Assembly (NCBI GenBank): GCA_902781705.1 | Contig: CACZKE010000001.1 | Location: 186,001 to 250,000, forward strand | Length of the DNA: 64,000 nucleotides | Direction: 5' to 3' | DNA from: an uncultured Bacteroidia bacterium | Lineage (GTDB): Bacteria > Bacteroidota > Bacteroidia > Bacteroidales > UBA932 | Shown: positions 7,968 through 14,960 of the stretch, in pieces | How the letters are laid out: each line of letters starts with the position of its first letter | Numbering within the stretch: position 1 is the first letter of the stretch | Notes under the pieces: model-generated | What the model was told of the DNA's origin: nothing | The model's database searches: none | The model's input: only the letters and a program-made list of their open reading frames with translations | Position numbers and translations under genes: made by a program

Positions 7968-8204
7968 TTATATGTCTGATTCGCCGCTTTGCAGCATCTT
8001 CCGCGCCTTTCTTAAGCACTGCCGGCACACGCACCCTTCCGCCGTATCCCGGATCCATTCCGGCGTCACCTCGGCAACGCAGGATCCAACCAGGTGGCGG
8101 CCACAGAGGACACGTCCGGTGGTCCAGTCAAAGATGTGCAACCTCTCGCCGCCCGAATCGAACAGGCGGCCAGAGGTTGAGTAGGTGAAAAGGTTATGCC
8201 TCAT
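7968..8204 (-). CDS. small phage protein with C-terminal cysteine pair
   Basis: A protein of 78 residues from the ATG at 8204 (MRHNLFTYSTSG). The longer form from 8243 would overlap the upstream gene by 50 bases, so the shorter start is preferred. The C-terminal CVCRQCLRKA segment, with earlier Cys and His residues (LCGRHLVGSCVAE), could form a small zinc site. It is the last gene before the HicAB promoter region. I do not recognise a family. Confidence 0.55.
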   Translation of the reverse strand: MRHNLFTYSTSGRLFDSGGERLHIFDWTTGRVLCGRHLVGSCVAEVTPEWIRDTAEGCVCRQCLRKARKMLQSGESDI

Positions 8205-8484
8205 GAGGAGCGACCTCCTCTCGCTGGATCTCGATGGAGCCATCTGCAGGGAAGCGGATGGAGAACTGGATGCGGCCCTTGCGCATCAGGAGGCACAGGA
8301 GACCGATGGCGAACTCTTCGGAGCCCTGATGAACATGGACGACAGTCCAAACGTAGGGCTTGAAAGACCGATCATACCAGGCTTCATAGTTTCTGATATA
8401 CATTCCGATGTGTTCGGCATAGTTTTTCCGGAACCGCTGCTCGTCACGGTCATTCCGGATGAGGAAGTCTTCGAACCTGGCCAT
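8194..8484 (-). CDS. hypothetical phage protein (96 aa)
   Basis: A 96-residue protein with a charged, aromatic N-terminal half (RFEDFLIRNDRDEQRFRKNY, YEAWYDRSFKPYVW) and a beta-rich C-terminal half ending in acidic residues. It overlaps its downstream neighbour by 11 bases and is one base from the upstream gene, so it belongs to the primase operon. No known motif. Confidence 0.55.
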   Translation of the reverse strand: MARFEDFLIRNDRDEQRFRKNYAEHIGMYIRNYEAWYDRSFKPYVWTVVHVHQGSEEFAIGLLCLLMRKGRIQFSIRFPADGSIEIQREEVAPHEA

Positions 8485-8485
8485 G

Positions 8486-8674
8486 TCAATTCAGGATCTC
8501 GAGCATGGAAGAAGGATATCGGTTCAGGCGCAGCTGGTCGCCGCCGCCGAAGTCAAGGAACCAGGTGCTGTCGATGCCGAACACCTTGCCGGCATCGGCG
8601 CCATCGACGCGGACGATATCACCTTCGTGAATCATCCGGCCGTTCATATCAAAATGTCCTGTTGCTGTATTCAT
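8486..8674 (-). CDS. small beta-barrel-like phage protein (62 aa)
   Basis: A 62-residue protein with the pattern GRMIHEGDIVRVDGADAGKVFGIDSTWFLDF, which resembles the short barrel at the start of YopX-like phage proteins. Its start overlaps the stop of the primase-helicase gene (8671-8674), so it is translated together with it. Function unknown. Confidence 0.55.
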   Translation of the reverse strand: MNTATGHFDMNGRMIHEGDIVRVDGADAGKVFGIDSTWFLDFGGGDQLRLNRYPSSMLEILN

Positions 8675-11600
8675 TTCTCATACGATTTGCTATCATTGTC
8701 TGCGAATTCAAGTGTCAGTTCCGGAGGCGCAGGAGCGACGACGCCGGACAGATGGCTAGTGTAGTACTCCGAGTCCCCGACGATGAAGAACTCCCTGCCG
8801 TTGGATTTGTCCGTCCGGATGGGACGGCCGTCCTTGTCATAAGAATTCCAGGTCTTGGTTTGCGGGTTGTACAGGTGAGGGTTCAGGTAGTATTTTTTCA
8901 GCCGGACATAATACCCCAGGCGCATCGAGAAGGACTTGGGAGAATAGGATATCTTCGAACTCCGGGCTGTCTGGACATGCTCAATAAATGCCCGGTACAT
9001 GTCTTGCCGGAGAATCCGGACGTTAAGATGTCCTGCGTCTTCTGCAAAATACTCTTCTGCCCAAGTCATGAAATCTTCGCCGATCTGCTGTGCGAGGCGC
9101 CGGTCCTCCAAGCGGCTGTCGGGAGCCGGAACATACCCGAAACGGAAATATATCTGGATACACTGGGCTACCAGGTTCCAGAATAAGGTCCATTGGTCCG
9201 TGTCCCATTCCTCGAAGAATAGTGCGCCGAAGTCCTGGACAGGCTGGTGGTCCTCGTTATAGTAATCGCTGAAGGCCAGCGGCCATTGGCGGGCGCGATA
9301 GGAAGATCCGTCTCCGGATACGGAGAAGTTGCTGGAAAGATAGATCTTCGGAGCCTTTCCGAACGGGACGGTATAGGCCGCCTGTCCCTTGGGGTTCACC
9401 GGCCAGTCAGAGGTGATGAGCGAGAACAGGGAATCAAAGTCGAAATCCTTCATCAGGTCATCGCCGATGACAATCCGGGACCGTTCGTCCAGACCCTCCC
9501 AGATGAACTGCCGGTTGTTGTTGCTGACGCCAAGCGCCTTTCCGTCCAGGACTTTTGCCCGGGGGAAAATCTGCCGGAGGGCGAGCCCGACCAGAGATTT
9601 CCCCGTGCGGCCGTTTGCCTCATCGAACTCCTGCTGCTTCCCGTCCATGGCGATGACGGCTTTGGCCTGACCCATGTCCTTGTAAGAGTAGGCAAGGTAT
9701 CCGATAGCGGCCAGTTTGCTAATCAGGTGCTGCGCATTGCCGGCGATATCGATGGCCTCGAGCTCCTTCGCCTTCTTCCGCCAGGTGAAGTTGGACGTAT
9801 TGGCCAGGAACTGCAGGAAGTGACAGCGCTGCCCGATCTCCGTCAGTTCGGCGTGGAAATCTTGATTGGTATCCTGCCAAATCTTGATCAGGGGCGGTAG
9901 TAGCTGGATGCCGGAGAAGTCATGGATGGCATCTTGCCAGATGTTGAAACGGATCTCCTTTAGATCGCTTTCGATGATGCTCCGCTCAGTGATCTTCCAG
10001 GCCTTGTCTTTGAAAAACAGGTAGTCGAGCCCTCGTGAAGCTTCGAAGAAGGAGCCCTTGAAAGGCTCCAGCTGTTCCAGCTGATAGGGCCCGACATACT
10101 GTGTTCCGCCCCTGAGGAGGAGTTCCCTGACATCCTTGGGCAGATACGCCTTCGTGAATTCGTGGATGAAATTCGATACCTTCCGGGGTGTGACGGCCTT
10201 GACGATACCGTTTTCGACACGAATCAGGAAATAGTTGTCATCCGAACGTTCGTAGACGTGGAAGCCCCGGCGTTCGAGAAAGGTCATGGCGTTGGTATAC
10301 ACGAATTTCAGGGGCTCACCCTTGCGGGTCTCATCCTTTTCCCAGAACTGTTCGTCGATCTCGACGGGGCTGGCAGAAACCAGCTCGCCCTTTTCGTTGA
10401 ACTTGTACTTCCAGCCCATGCATATAAATTCACGGAGCACCTTCAGCTGGTCTTTGTACTGTTCGCAGAATACCTGTGCACTGGTGAGAAAGAACTGTTC
10501 CTTGATTTTCGTGGTAGTGACCTCCGTTATATTGTACAGCTGCACATAAGTCCCCTGCAGGAGATTCTGATGCATGGCCGTGTCGATATCCTCCCTCAGG
10601 CTGTCCTCCTTCCCCTTCAGGGAGTTCGTGAGGAGATCGTCGATCCCTTTGTCCCCGGCATCATTCTTCCTGACGTGGCCATAATAGACTTCCACATAAA
10701 TTTGCTGGTTTACCAGCTCGTTCATGTAAGACTTGTACTTGCAGACGGCCGAGAAGAAGGCGGAAGGCCGTTGATTTACGGGTTTCGTCTCCGACAGGTT
10801 CCTGGAAAGGTCGTGAAGGTCCGAGTCCATTAGGAACACGACTTGCTTGACCTTGCAGTCTCGGATGAGCTTGATCAGGTCCTGAGGCAGTTTCTTGTCC
10901 GGCCCACCCAGGTTCTGAATACCACTTATGGCCACCGAAGGTATCCCGTGCTTGCAGGCTTTCTCAGCCTTCTTCTCTCCTTCCTGGATGAAGAGCACAT
11001 CGATGGGCTCTTTCGTCCTGTACGCGGCACGTACCCTTTCGGGATAATAGATGAAAGTAGGTGATCCCGCTGGAGACCTGTATTTCATTGCGCTCCCTGA
11101 TTTGTCTTTATGTGCGTCCGGGAATTGGTACCTGATCCGGTAATACGGCCTTTCCACGGGCTTGTATCCCTTGGGGGAGTACGTGTAGGTGCAGGGATTT
11201 CCCTCGATGTCATAATATCGAATCACCGCATCGTCGCCGGCGGGGTCGATTTCATATCTGTCATTGATGGTTCCTTTTTGGAAGGTGACAACCTCACGTG
11301 CATCCGAATCACCCAGGGCAAGCCGCACATGGGCCGTTACGTCCTCTTTGGTCAGACCGGACTCTTCGAGCATTCTGGAACAGAAGGACCTTGAATCGTC
11401 TATAGCGTTGTCGTATTTCTTCTCTTCCCTCTTGCCGGCCGTGGCCTTCCTGGCGGGCATCTTCCGAGGCTCATCGTAAACGGGAATCTCGCCATAATGA
11501 TGGCAGACGCACTCAACAGCCTCCTGCAACGACATCCGGGGCCCGAGTCCCATCAGGAAGTTGATGGCGTTTTTTCCGCCGACCTCATTGCAGGAAAAGC

Positions 11601-11793
11601 ATTTGTAGATCATCTTTTTGGGCGTGACGATGAGCGACCCCGCGTGACAGTGGGGGCAGACAAATGTCGTCTCTGCGTTGCTCCGTTCTTTCGGATCACC
11701 GGCTACTTCCTGGATTACGTCCAATAGTAGCTTCTCATCCTTATTAACCCGGTCGTATATTCCGTTCAGGAAATCCTTGTTAAGAAATGCCAT
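8671..11793 (-). CDS. phage DNA primase-helicase (CHC2 zinc finger, TOPRIM, P-loop helicase)
   Basis: A 1040-residue replication protein joining primase and helicase activities. A CHC2-type zinc-binding site uses Cys46, Cys49, Cys65 and Cys68 (CPHC...CFSC). A TOPRIM-like region follows at about 260-350, with the EGEKKAEK element near 270 and the metal-binding MDSDLHD near 323. The C-terminal half carries a P-loop ATPase with GRTGKS near 730 and a Walker B-like IVIGDD near 776, followed by a KIYLSSNF strand typical of superfamily 3-like phage helicases. It heads a leftward operon. A hairpin sits just before its start codon. Confidence 0.9.
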   Translation of the reverse strand: MAFLNKDFLNGIYDRVNKDEKLLLDVIQEVAGDPKERSNAETTFVCPHCHAGSLIVTPKKMIYKCFSCNEVGGKNAINFLMGLGPRMSLQEAVECVCHHYGEIPVYDEPRKMPARKATAGKREEKKYDNAIDDSRSFCSRMLEESGLTKEDVTAHVRLALGDSDAREVVTFQKGTINDRYEIDPAGDDAVIRYYDIEGNPCTYTYSPKGYKPVERPYYRIRYQFPDAHKDKSGSAMKYRSPAGSPTFIYYPERVRAAYRTKEPIDVLFIQEGEKKAEKACKHGIPSVAISGIQNLGGPDKKLPQDLIKLIRDCKVKQVVFLMDSDLHDLSRNLSETKPVNQRPSAFFSAVCKYKSYMNELVNQQIYVEVYYGHVRKNDAGDKGIDDLLTNSLKGKEDSLREDIDTAMHQNLLQGTYVQLYNITEVTTTKIKEQFFLTSAQVFCEQYKDQLKVLREFICMGWKYKFNEKGELVSASPVEIDEQFWEKDETRKGEPLKFVYTNAMTFLERRGFHVYERSDDNYFLIRVENGIVKAVTPRKVSNFIHEFTKAYLPKDVRELLLRGGTQYVGPYQLEQLEPFKGSFFEASRGLDYLFFKDKAWKITERSIIESDLKEIRFNIWQDAIHDFSGIQLLPPLIKIWQDTNQDFHAELTEIGQRCHFLQFLANTSNFTWRKKAKELEAIDIAGNAQHLISKLAAIGYLAYSYKDMGQAKAVIAMDGKQQEFDEANGRTGKSLVGLALRQIFPRAKVLDGKALGVSNNNRQFIWEGLDERSRIVIGDDLMKDFDFDSLFSLITSDWPVNPKGQAAYTVPFGKAPKIYLSSNFSVSGDGSSYRARQWPLAFSDYYNEDHQPVQDFGALFFEEWDTDQWTLFWNLVAQCIQIYFRFGYVPAPDSRLEDRRLAQQIGEDFMTWAEEYFAEDAGHLNVRILRQDMYRAFIEHVQTARSSKISYSPKSFSMRLGYYVRLKKYYLNPHLYNPQTKTWNSYDKDGRPIRTDKSNGREFFIVGDSEYYTSHLSGVVAPAPPELTLEFADNDSKSYEK

Positions 11794-11803
11794 TGATATT
11801 AAA

Positions 11804-11819
11804 GTGGATGAAAATCCAC
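11804..11819 (-). promoter_or_regulatory. hairpin just upstream of the primase start codon
   Basis: A perfect six-base-pair stem with a four-base loop (GTGGAT, TTTC, ATCCAC on the minus strand) ends 10 bases before the primase ATG, over the normal ribosome-binding position. It may control translation. A purine-rich stretch (GGGGAGGGG) lies just upstream of it. Confidence 0.45.
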
Positions 11820-11885
11820 CCCTCCCCTATTGTTTTAAATCATTGATACAAAGTGAAATAATTCGCAAAATTTGATAAATAAATT

Positions 11886-11915
11886 TTGTTAATTCAAGAT
11901 TATTTCGTACCTTTG
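11886..11915 (+). promoter_or_regulatory. strong Bacteroidota-type promoter
   Basis: TTG at 11886-11888, exactly 19 bases, then TACCTTTG at 11908-11915, in a very AT-rich upstream setting. Transcription would begin near 11921, the first base of the structured region that follows. Confidence 0.75.
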
Positions 11916-11920
11916 TAATG

Positions 11921-12107
11921 CCGAAAGGGAAGAGCCCTGGAGAGTCGGAAATCCGAAGCCGGCAAGTAGGAAAAACTAAAACCGAAGAGACATGAGCTTT
12001 AGAATCATCCTCAAGGTTTGGAGATTCAAAATCGAGTTGGCCCTCAGTCTTTAATCTCCAGCCAAGGCTCCCGGGCAAGGCCCGGGATGCCTCTTCGGCT
12101 TTAGTTC
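11921..12107 (+). ncRNA. candidate structured RNA or long structured leader
   Basis: The stretch between the promoter at 11886-11915 and the gene at 12130 has no convincing reading frame but can fold heavily. Small hairpins occur at 11926-11938 and 11945-11956. A long outer stem pairs 11974-11989 with 12091-12106, 15 of 16 bases. Inside it, 12019-12026 pairs with 12053-12060 (8 of 8) and 12069-12076 pairs with 12080-12087 (8 of 8, three-base loop). The word CCGAA occurs three times (near 11921, 11953 and 11982) against a single TTCGG, so alternative pairings are possible. No U-run terminator is seen, so it may be the leader of the 65-residue gene. I do not recognise a known RNA family. Confidence 0.55.
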
Positions 12108-12129
12108 ACCGCAAAAGTACGAAACAATC

Positions 12130-12327
12130 ATGGAAGAAACAAAACTTTCAAAGAGCTGGGGCGGCGCCCGCGAGGGAGCCGGCCGCAAGGCGATGGATCC
12201 GTCCGAGAAGAAAGCAGCATGCACTTTCTACCTGGATCCAGAGCACAAGGAGAAGATGAAAGCCGCCGCCAAGGCGGCAGGGCTTTCCCTCAGCGAGCTC
12301 CTGGCTCGGATGATCGACAGCCTCTGA
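12130..12327 (+). CDS. small ribbon-helix-helix-like protein (65 aa)
   Basis: A 65-residue basic protein. The WGGAREGAGRK segment is a common N-terminal tag of small phage and plasmid DNA-binding proteins. The rest (CTFYLDPEHKEKMKAAAKAAGLSLSELLARMIDSL) has the strand-helix-helix pattern of Arc/CopG-type proteins. It lies at the end of the structured leader, on the strand opposite to most phage genes, so it probably depends on the 11886-11915 promoter. No clear ribosome-binding site is seen before the ATG. A role as a local regulator is inferred. Confidence 0.65.
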   Translation: MEETKLSKSWGGAREGAGRKAMDPSEKKAACTFYLDPEHKEKMKAAAKAAGLSLSELLARMIDSL

Positions 12328-12329
12328 GA

Positions 12330-12533
12330 TCATTCTTTCAGGACCAGGCTTTCCACCATATCGAGAAGCTTCCCGATCCGGTTTTGTTTCTGCGCTATTT
12401 TCACGGCCTCTTCAGGCGTGAATACAGGGCCATTCTCGATACAGTCCTCTACGGATTCCAAGTGCGCCTTTAGGGCGCGCTTGATTTCGTCTATGTCGGT
12501 AGGGCCCAATGGGCCCAGGTAGTACTTGGCCAT
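12330..12533 (-). CDS. small helical phage protein (67 aa)
   Basis: A 67-residue acidic helical protein (IDEIKRALKAHLESVEDCIENG, then EEAVKIAQKQNRIGKLLDMVESLV). It converges on the 65-residue gene, the two stops being only two bases apart. Possible coiled coil. No recognised family; the pattern is gene-like but support is limited to length, composition and packing. Confidence 0.5.
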   Translation of the reverse strand: MAKYYLGPLGPTDIDEIKRALKAHLESVEDCIENGPVFTPEEAVKIAQKQNRIGKLLDMVESLVLKE

Positions 12534-12558
12534 AATAATTATGAGTCGTTCAAAATGG

Positions 12559-12662
12559 TGAAGGCCCCGGAGTCGAACCGGCCGGATGTCCGTATCCTAA
12601 TATGGCTGATCTCGACTAAACACAAAACTGTCGGTCATCCGTTGCGCCAGCGCAGGCCTTCA
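12559..12662 (-). pseudogene. tRNA-like remnant
   Basis: The minus strand contains a classic T-arm (CCGG, loop TTCGACT, CCGG; 12581-12567). It is directly followed by an arm GGCCTTCA (12566-12559) that pairs perfectly with TGAAGGCC at 12662-12655, as acceptor-stem strands would. A GGCGCAACGGAT stretch resembles a tRNA D-loop. However, no standard D-stem or anticodon stem-loop can be drawn, and the T-stem is one base short relative to the acceptor stem. It is either a decayed tRNA or a tRNA mimic; the former is more likely. Confidence 0.4.
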
Positions 12663-12667
12663 TGGGG

Positions 12668-12690
12668 TGGGCGGCTCCGGCTGCCGCCCA
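12668..12690. other. GC-rich hairpin
   Basis: Perfect eight-base-pair stem TGGGCGGC/GCCGCCCA with a seven-base loop, downstream of the minus-strand gene ending at 12736. No T-run follows on either strand, so it is not a standard terminator. It abuts the tRNA-like remnant. Confidence 0.5.
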
Positions 12691-12735
12691 GGGTGGGGGT
12701 TATCTACTCGTTCCGGTACGAGGGCTTTGGCGAGC

Positions 12736-13101
12736 TTATTTGTTGAGAGAATTGATTGTGTCGTTGAATGTGGAAGGGTCGGAGAAAGCGTGCAGGTCCT
12801 CCTTGATCCAGACGAAACGGATGTAGATGGTCCCGCAGCGCAAGGACGCGGAGTCGTAGTGTCCCTGGACGGACACGTCGTGCGGCCAGTCGCAGTGGAA
12901 GGAACAGGATATGTCTTCCTGCTTTGCCCGGCGGTTCTGTTCCAGGAACAGCTGCTGTCGCTTGATCAGGAAGTCCCGGAATTCCTCGATCCAGATCTTG
13001 CTGCAGTTGTAGTGGATAAGCGGCTTGACAAGGGGAAGGAGGTGGCGGGACGCGGCCTTCAGGTCGGATAATTGGTAGTTGATGGATTCGCAGAAATACA
13101 T
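12736..13101 (-). CDS. hypothetical phage protein (121 aa)
   Basis: A 121-residue protein with a helical N-terminal half (LKAASRHLLPLVKPLIHYNCSKIWIEEFRDFLIKRQQLFLEQNRR) and a beta-rich C-terminal half containing several His and Cys residues. I preferred this frame over the overlapping 142-residue frame because its composition is balanced, whereas the other is rich in Pro and Arg as shadow frames are. Function unknown. Confidence 0.55.
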   Translation of the reverse strand: MYFCESINYQLSDLKAASRHLLPLVKPLIHYNCSKIWIEEFRDFLIKRQQLFLEQNRRAKQEDISCSFHCDWPHDVSVQGHYDSASLRCGTIYIRFVWIKEDLHAFSDPSTFNDTINSLNK

Positions 13102-13144
13102 AGTTTTCTATTTTTCTATAAAAAGATGTCATTGACGAACCGGA

Positions 13145-13272
13145 TCAGGTGGATCGGGTGATAAGGCACCAGCCGTAGTCGGGCTTCTGACACTTCCTCT
13201 GAAGGTACCATTTGCAGCGCAGGCAGGCATTCTTCGGAAAATAGTGGGGGGGGTAGAATTGAACCGTTTCAT
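13145..13272 (-). pseudogene. small cysteine-rich gene interrupted at a run of eight C
   Basis: The ATG at 13272 overlaps the stop of the upstream gene in the usual ATGA fashion. The frame begins MKRFNSTPP and then meets eight consecutive C on the minus strand (13252-13245). Reading straight on gives a low-complexity Pro/Ser-rich tail. With one more C the frame continues as HYFPKNACLRCKWYLQRK and then CQKPDYGWC up to a stop at 13147-13145, a 42-residue protein with a CxxC plus two further Cys, typical of a small zinc-binding phage protein. The 128-base length confirms that one base is missing. Either phase variation, decay or a homopolymer sequencing error. Confidence 0.55.
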
Positions 13273-13502
13273 CGTTCAAGGACTTCCTGGATGCTTTCCA
13301 TGAGGGATTCCAAGTCATTGTAGGCGGAGTCCAGGGAATCGACGTTCTCGTATAAGGCCTGTCCGCGTTCGCTTTCCTGCAGGCTTTCCGGATAGTTGTC
13401 GTATGATTCCTGTTCTTCGTCCCGGATTTCTTCCAGGGCGGTCAGCTGTTCTTCCAGGGCGTCGTACACCTCCTGGAGGCGTTTTCTTCTGCCTCTATTC
13501 AT
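13269..13502 (-). CDS. short coiled-coil phage protein (77 aa)
   Basis: A 77-residue, strongly acidic helical protein with heptad-like spacing throughout (RLQEVYDALEEQLTALEEI, later LDSAYNDLESLMESIQEVL). It begins inside the end of the upstream gene (eight-base overlap) and its stop overlaps the next ATG. Similar short coiled-coil proteins are common in phage early operons; the function is unknown. Confidence 0.6.
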   Translation of the reverse strand: MNRGRRKRLQEVYDALEEQLTALEEIRDEEQESYDNYPESLQESERGQALYENVDSLDSAYNDLESLMESIQEVLER

Positions 13503-13845
13503 TGGGATCGTGTTTTATGAGGAAAGAAGCCTTCCCTACAAGTTTTTTGCAGTCATAATACTTCGGAAGCATTCCGTACACGCCACCTTCGAGGCAAAGG
13601 GAATATTCGTCTTCAAGATCGGGATCGACAATCAAGGCGGACACCTCCAGGGAATTGTGACGACCATACAAGGCCATGCTGATGCTGATCAAGGAATCAA
13701 TCGAAATGTCGAAGCAATTCATGTAAATGTAGATTCCGCAGGTACGCTGCTGGACGGCGACTTTGGTGGTCGGTCTGAATGCAGGCAGTATGGCATCCAT
13801 GACTGCATCCATGTCGATTTTCGGGTATTCTTTTTTCTTTTCCAT
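13495..13845 (-). CDS. hypothetical phage protein (116 aa)
   Basis: A 116-residue alpha/beta protein (RTCGIYIYMNCFDISIDSLISISMALYG; later DLEDEYSLCLEGGVYGMLPKYYDCKK) with four cysteines spread along the chain. It is followed directly by the coiled-coil gene. No known motif or membrane segment is present. Confidence 0.55.
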   Translation of the reverse strand: MEKKKEYPKIDMDAVMDAILPAFRPTTKVAVQQRTCGIYIYMNCFDISIDSLISISMALYGRHNSLEVSALIVDPDLEDEYSLCLEGGVYGMLPKYYDCKKLVGKASFLIKHDPNE

Positions 13846-13851
13846 GATAGA

Positions 13852-14028
13852 TCAGTTACTGATTTCGTCGATTTCCAACTCTTTCATCAGGGTTTCTTCT
13901 CCAAACTTTTCGACGACAGTTTTGTATGCCAGTTTCTCGGCCCGTTTGCGGGTCATCTTTCCCAGGATCACATGAATGGCCACAAGGCAGGCATAAAAAG
14001 CATGTATAGACTTGCCGCGTTCTGTCAT
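13852..14028 (-). CDS. small phage protein (58 aa)
   Basis: A 58-residue protein from the ATG at 14028 (MTERGKSIHAFYACLVAIHVILGKMTRKRAEKLAYKT...). The longer frame from 14184 runs antiparallel through the next gene and is Pro/Arg-rich, so it was rejected. Residues 9-23 are hydrophobic but short; the C-terminal half is a charged helix. One base separates it from the upstream gene. Function unknown. Confidence 0.45.
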   Translation of the reverse strand: MTERGKSIHAFYACLVAIHVILGKMTRKRAEKLAYKTVVEKFGEETLMKELEIDEISN

Positions 14029-14029
14029 C

Positions 14030-14371
14030 TTATGGCTCAGTTTGAGGGCGGGACGGAAGGGTAAAAAGGGCGGCAAGGCTGCGAGCCGCCCTCCGGACGT
14101 GAATCGCCAGAAACCGTCCGGTGTACGAGTATGCCAAGGCAGCCTTTTGTCTCGTAGAACGGAAGATCTTGCGCAGTACGACAACCTCCCTGGGACCGGT
14201 TACCAGCCAGGAAAGGCCGACGGCGCCTATGAGGTTGAAGAGGTAGTTGTCCGGGAACCGGGCGAGCTGCCCGGTCAGGGTCTCCACGCCGGCGCTCACG
14301 AAGAGCCAGGCGAGGACGGCAGTGAACGCATAGACGGCGAACACGGCCCGGTTGAAACGATAGTGGTGCAT
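14030..14371 (-). CDS. small membrane protein (113 aa)
   Basis: A 113-residue protein with a hydrophobic N-terminal segment (about residues 8-28, AVFAVYAFTAVLAWLFVSAGV) and a second one at about 43-62 (YLFNLIGAVGLSWLVTG), followed by a basic cytoplasmic tail. This suggests two membrane spans. It could be a phage membrane protein such as a superinfection or lysis factor, but nothing in the sequence decides this. The overlapping frame 14037-14381 is Arg/Pro-rich and looks like a shadow. Confidence 0.5.
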   Translation of the reverse strand: MHHYRFNRAVFAVYAFTAVLAWLFVSAGVETLTGQLARFPDNYLFNLIGAVGLSWLVTGPREVVVLRKIFRSTRQKAALAYSYTGRFLAIHVRRAARSLAALFTLPSRPQTEP

Positions 14372-14402
14372 ACTCGTACATTTTATGGGAGTTTATTTCA
14401 TG

Positions 14403-14600
14403 TTATCTCTTGATGTTGAGTTGAGTCTTGATGATTACAGGGGCCAGCGGATCTGCTTTGTCAATAAGATGAACGACCCGGACGCGGTTGGATTCCAGGC
14501 ACCGATCAAATTGGGCCTCCGCCTCCTGGAGCGTATCGAACTGTTTCTTGTAGTGTCGTTCTACGGACACCCATGACACGGTGTATCTCTTCCTCTCCAT
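14403..14600 (-). CDS. small phage protein (65 aa)
   Basis: A 65-residue basic protein from the ATG at 14600 (MERKRYTVSWVSVERHYKKQFDTLQEAEAQFDRCLESNRVRVVHLIDKADP...). Its start directly follows the stop of the upstream gene at 14603. The strand-helix-strand pattern is compact. The longer frame starting at 14801 is a shadow of the upstream gene. Function unknown. Confidence 0.55.
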   Translation of the reverse strand: MERKRYTVSWVSVERHYKKQFDTLQEAEAQFDRCLESNRVRVVHLIDKADPLAPVIIKTQLNIKR

Positions 14601-14602
14601 AG

Positions 14603-14830
14603 TCACGGGAAAAGCTGATGGCGGGTGTAGGAGGTGCCAAGGACTTCGTTGGTGGCCTGCATGACCAGGTGCTCCATGGGGAAGGATCCGGGGCGGGACT
14701 TGCCGTTCACCCACTTCCAGAAGGTGACGTCGGAGACGTGGGTCAGGGCGATGACTGCAGCCCGCAGGTCTCCCTGCCGGGAACGGTCCAGGCCGTTCCA
14801 TACATCAATAAACGTTTGATTTTCTGCCAT
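14603..14830 (-). CDS. first gene of the leftward early operon, possible DNA-binding protein (75 aa)
   Basis: A 75-residue protein with helices separated by short turns (SRQGDLRAAVIALTHVSDVTFWKWVNGKSRPGSFPMEHLVMQATNEVLG). The VSDVTFWKWVNGKSRP part looks like the recognition helix and turn of a helix-turn-helix protein. It is the first gene read leftward from the divergent promoter region and faces the helix-turn-helix gene at 14961. It could be the Cro-like partner of the switch; this is inference from position. Confidence 0.6.
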   Translation of the reverse strand: MAENQTFIDVWNGLDRSRQGDLRAAVIALTHVSDVTFWKWVNGKSRPGSFPMEHLVMQATNEVLGTSYTRHQLFP

Positions 14831-14894
14831 ATTTTATATATTTTTGCTCTTTAACCGCGTTAATAACTGCGTTTGAACTATTCATTACCTGATG

Positions 14895-14925
14895 CAAATT
14901 TAAGCGATTAAAGTTTAATTCGCAA
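14895..14925 (-). promoter_or_regulatory. leftward early promoter with palindromic operator in its spacer
   Basis: Minus-strand TTG at 14925-14923, 20-base spacer, TAAATTTG at 14902-14895. The spacer contains a perfect palindrome ATTAAA-G-TTTAAT (14907-14919) flanked by GCG and CGC (14904-14923). A repressor bound there would block the promoter. The facing gene at 14961 encodes a helix-turn-helix protein, the natural candidate. Confidence 0.65.
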
Positions 14926-14960
14926 GTATTTAGGTTAAATTTTGTTACATTAATATTATT

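Noticed and set aside
12559-12662. Functional tRNA gene
   Set aside because: No acceptable anticodon stem-loop or D-stem, and the T-stem is out of register by one base.
12704-13132. A 142-codon minus-strand frame overlapping the 121-residue gene
   Set aside because: Pro/Arg-rich composition typical of a shadow frame; the 121-residue frame is more protein-like.
14037-14381. A 114-codon minus-strand frame overlapping the small membrane protein
   Set aside because: Arg/Pro-rich and without membrane segments; the other frame has two plausible spans.
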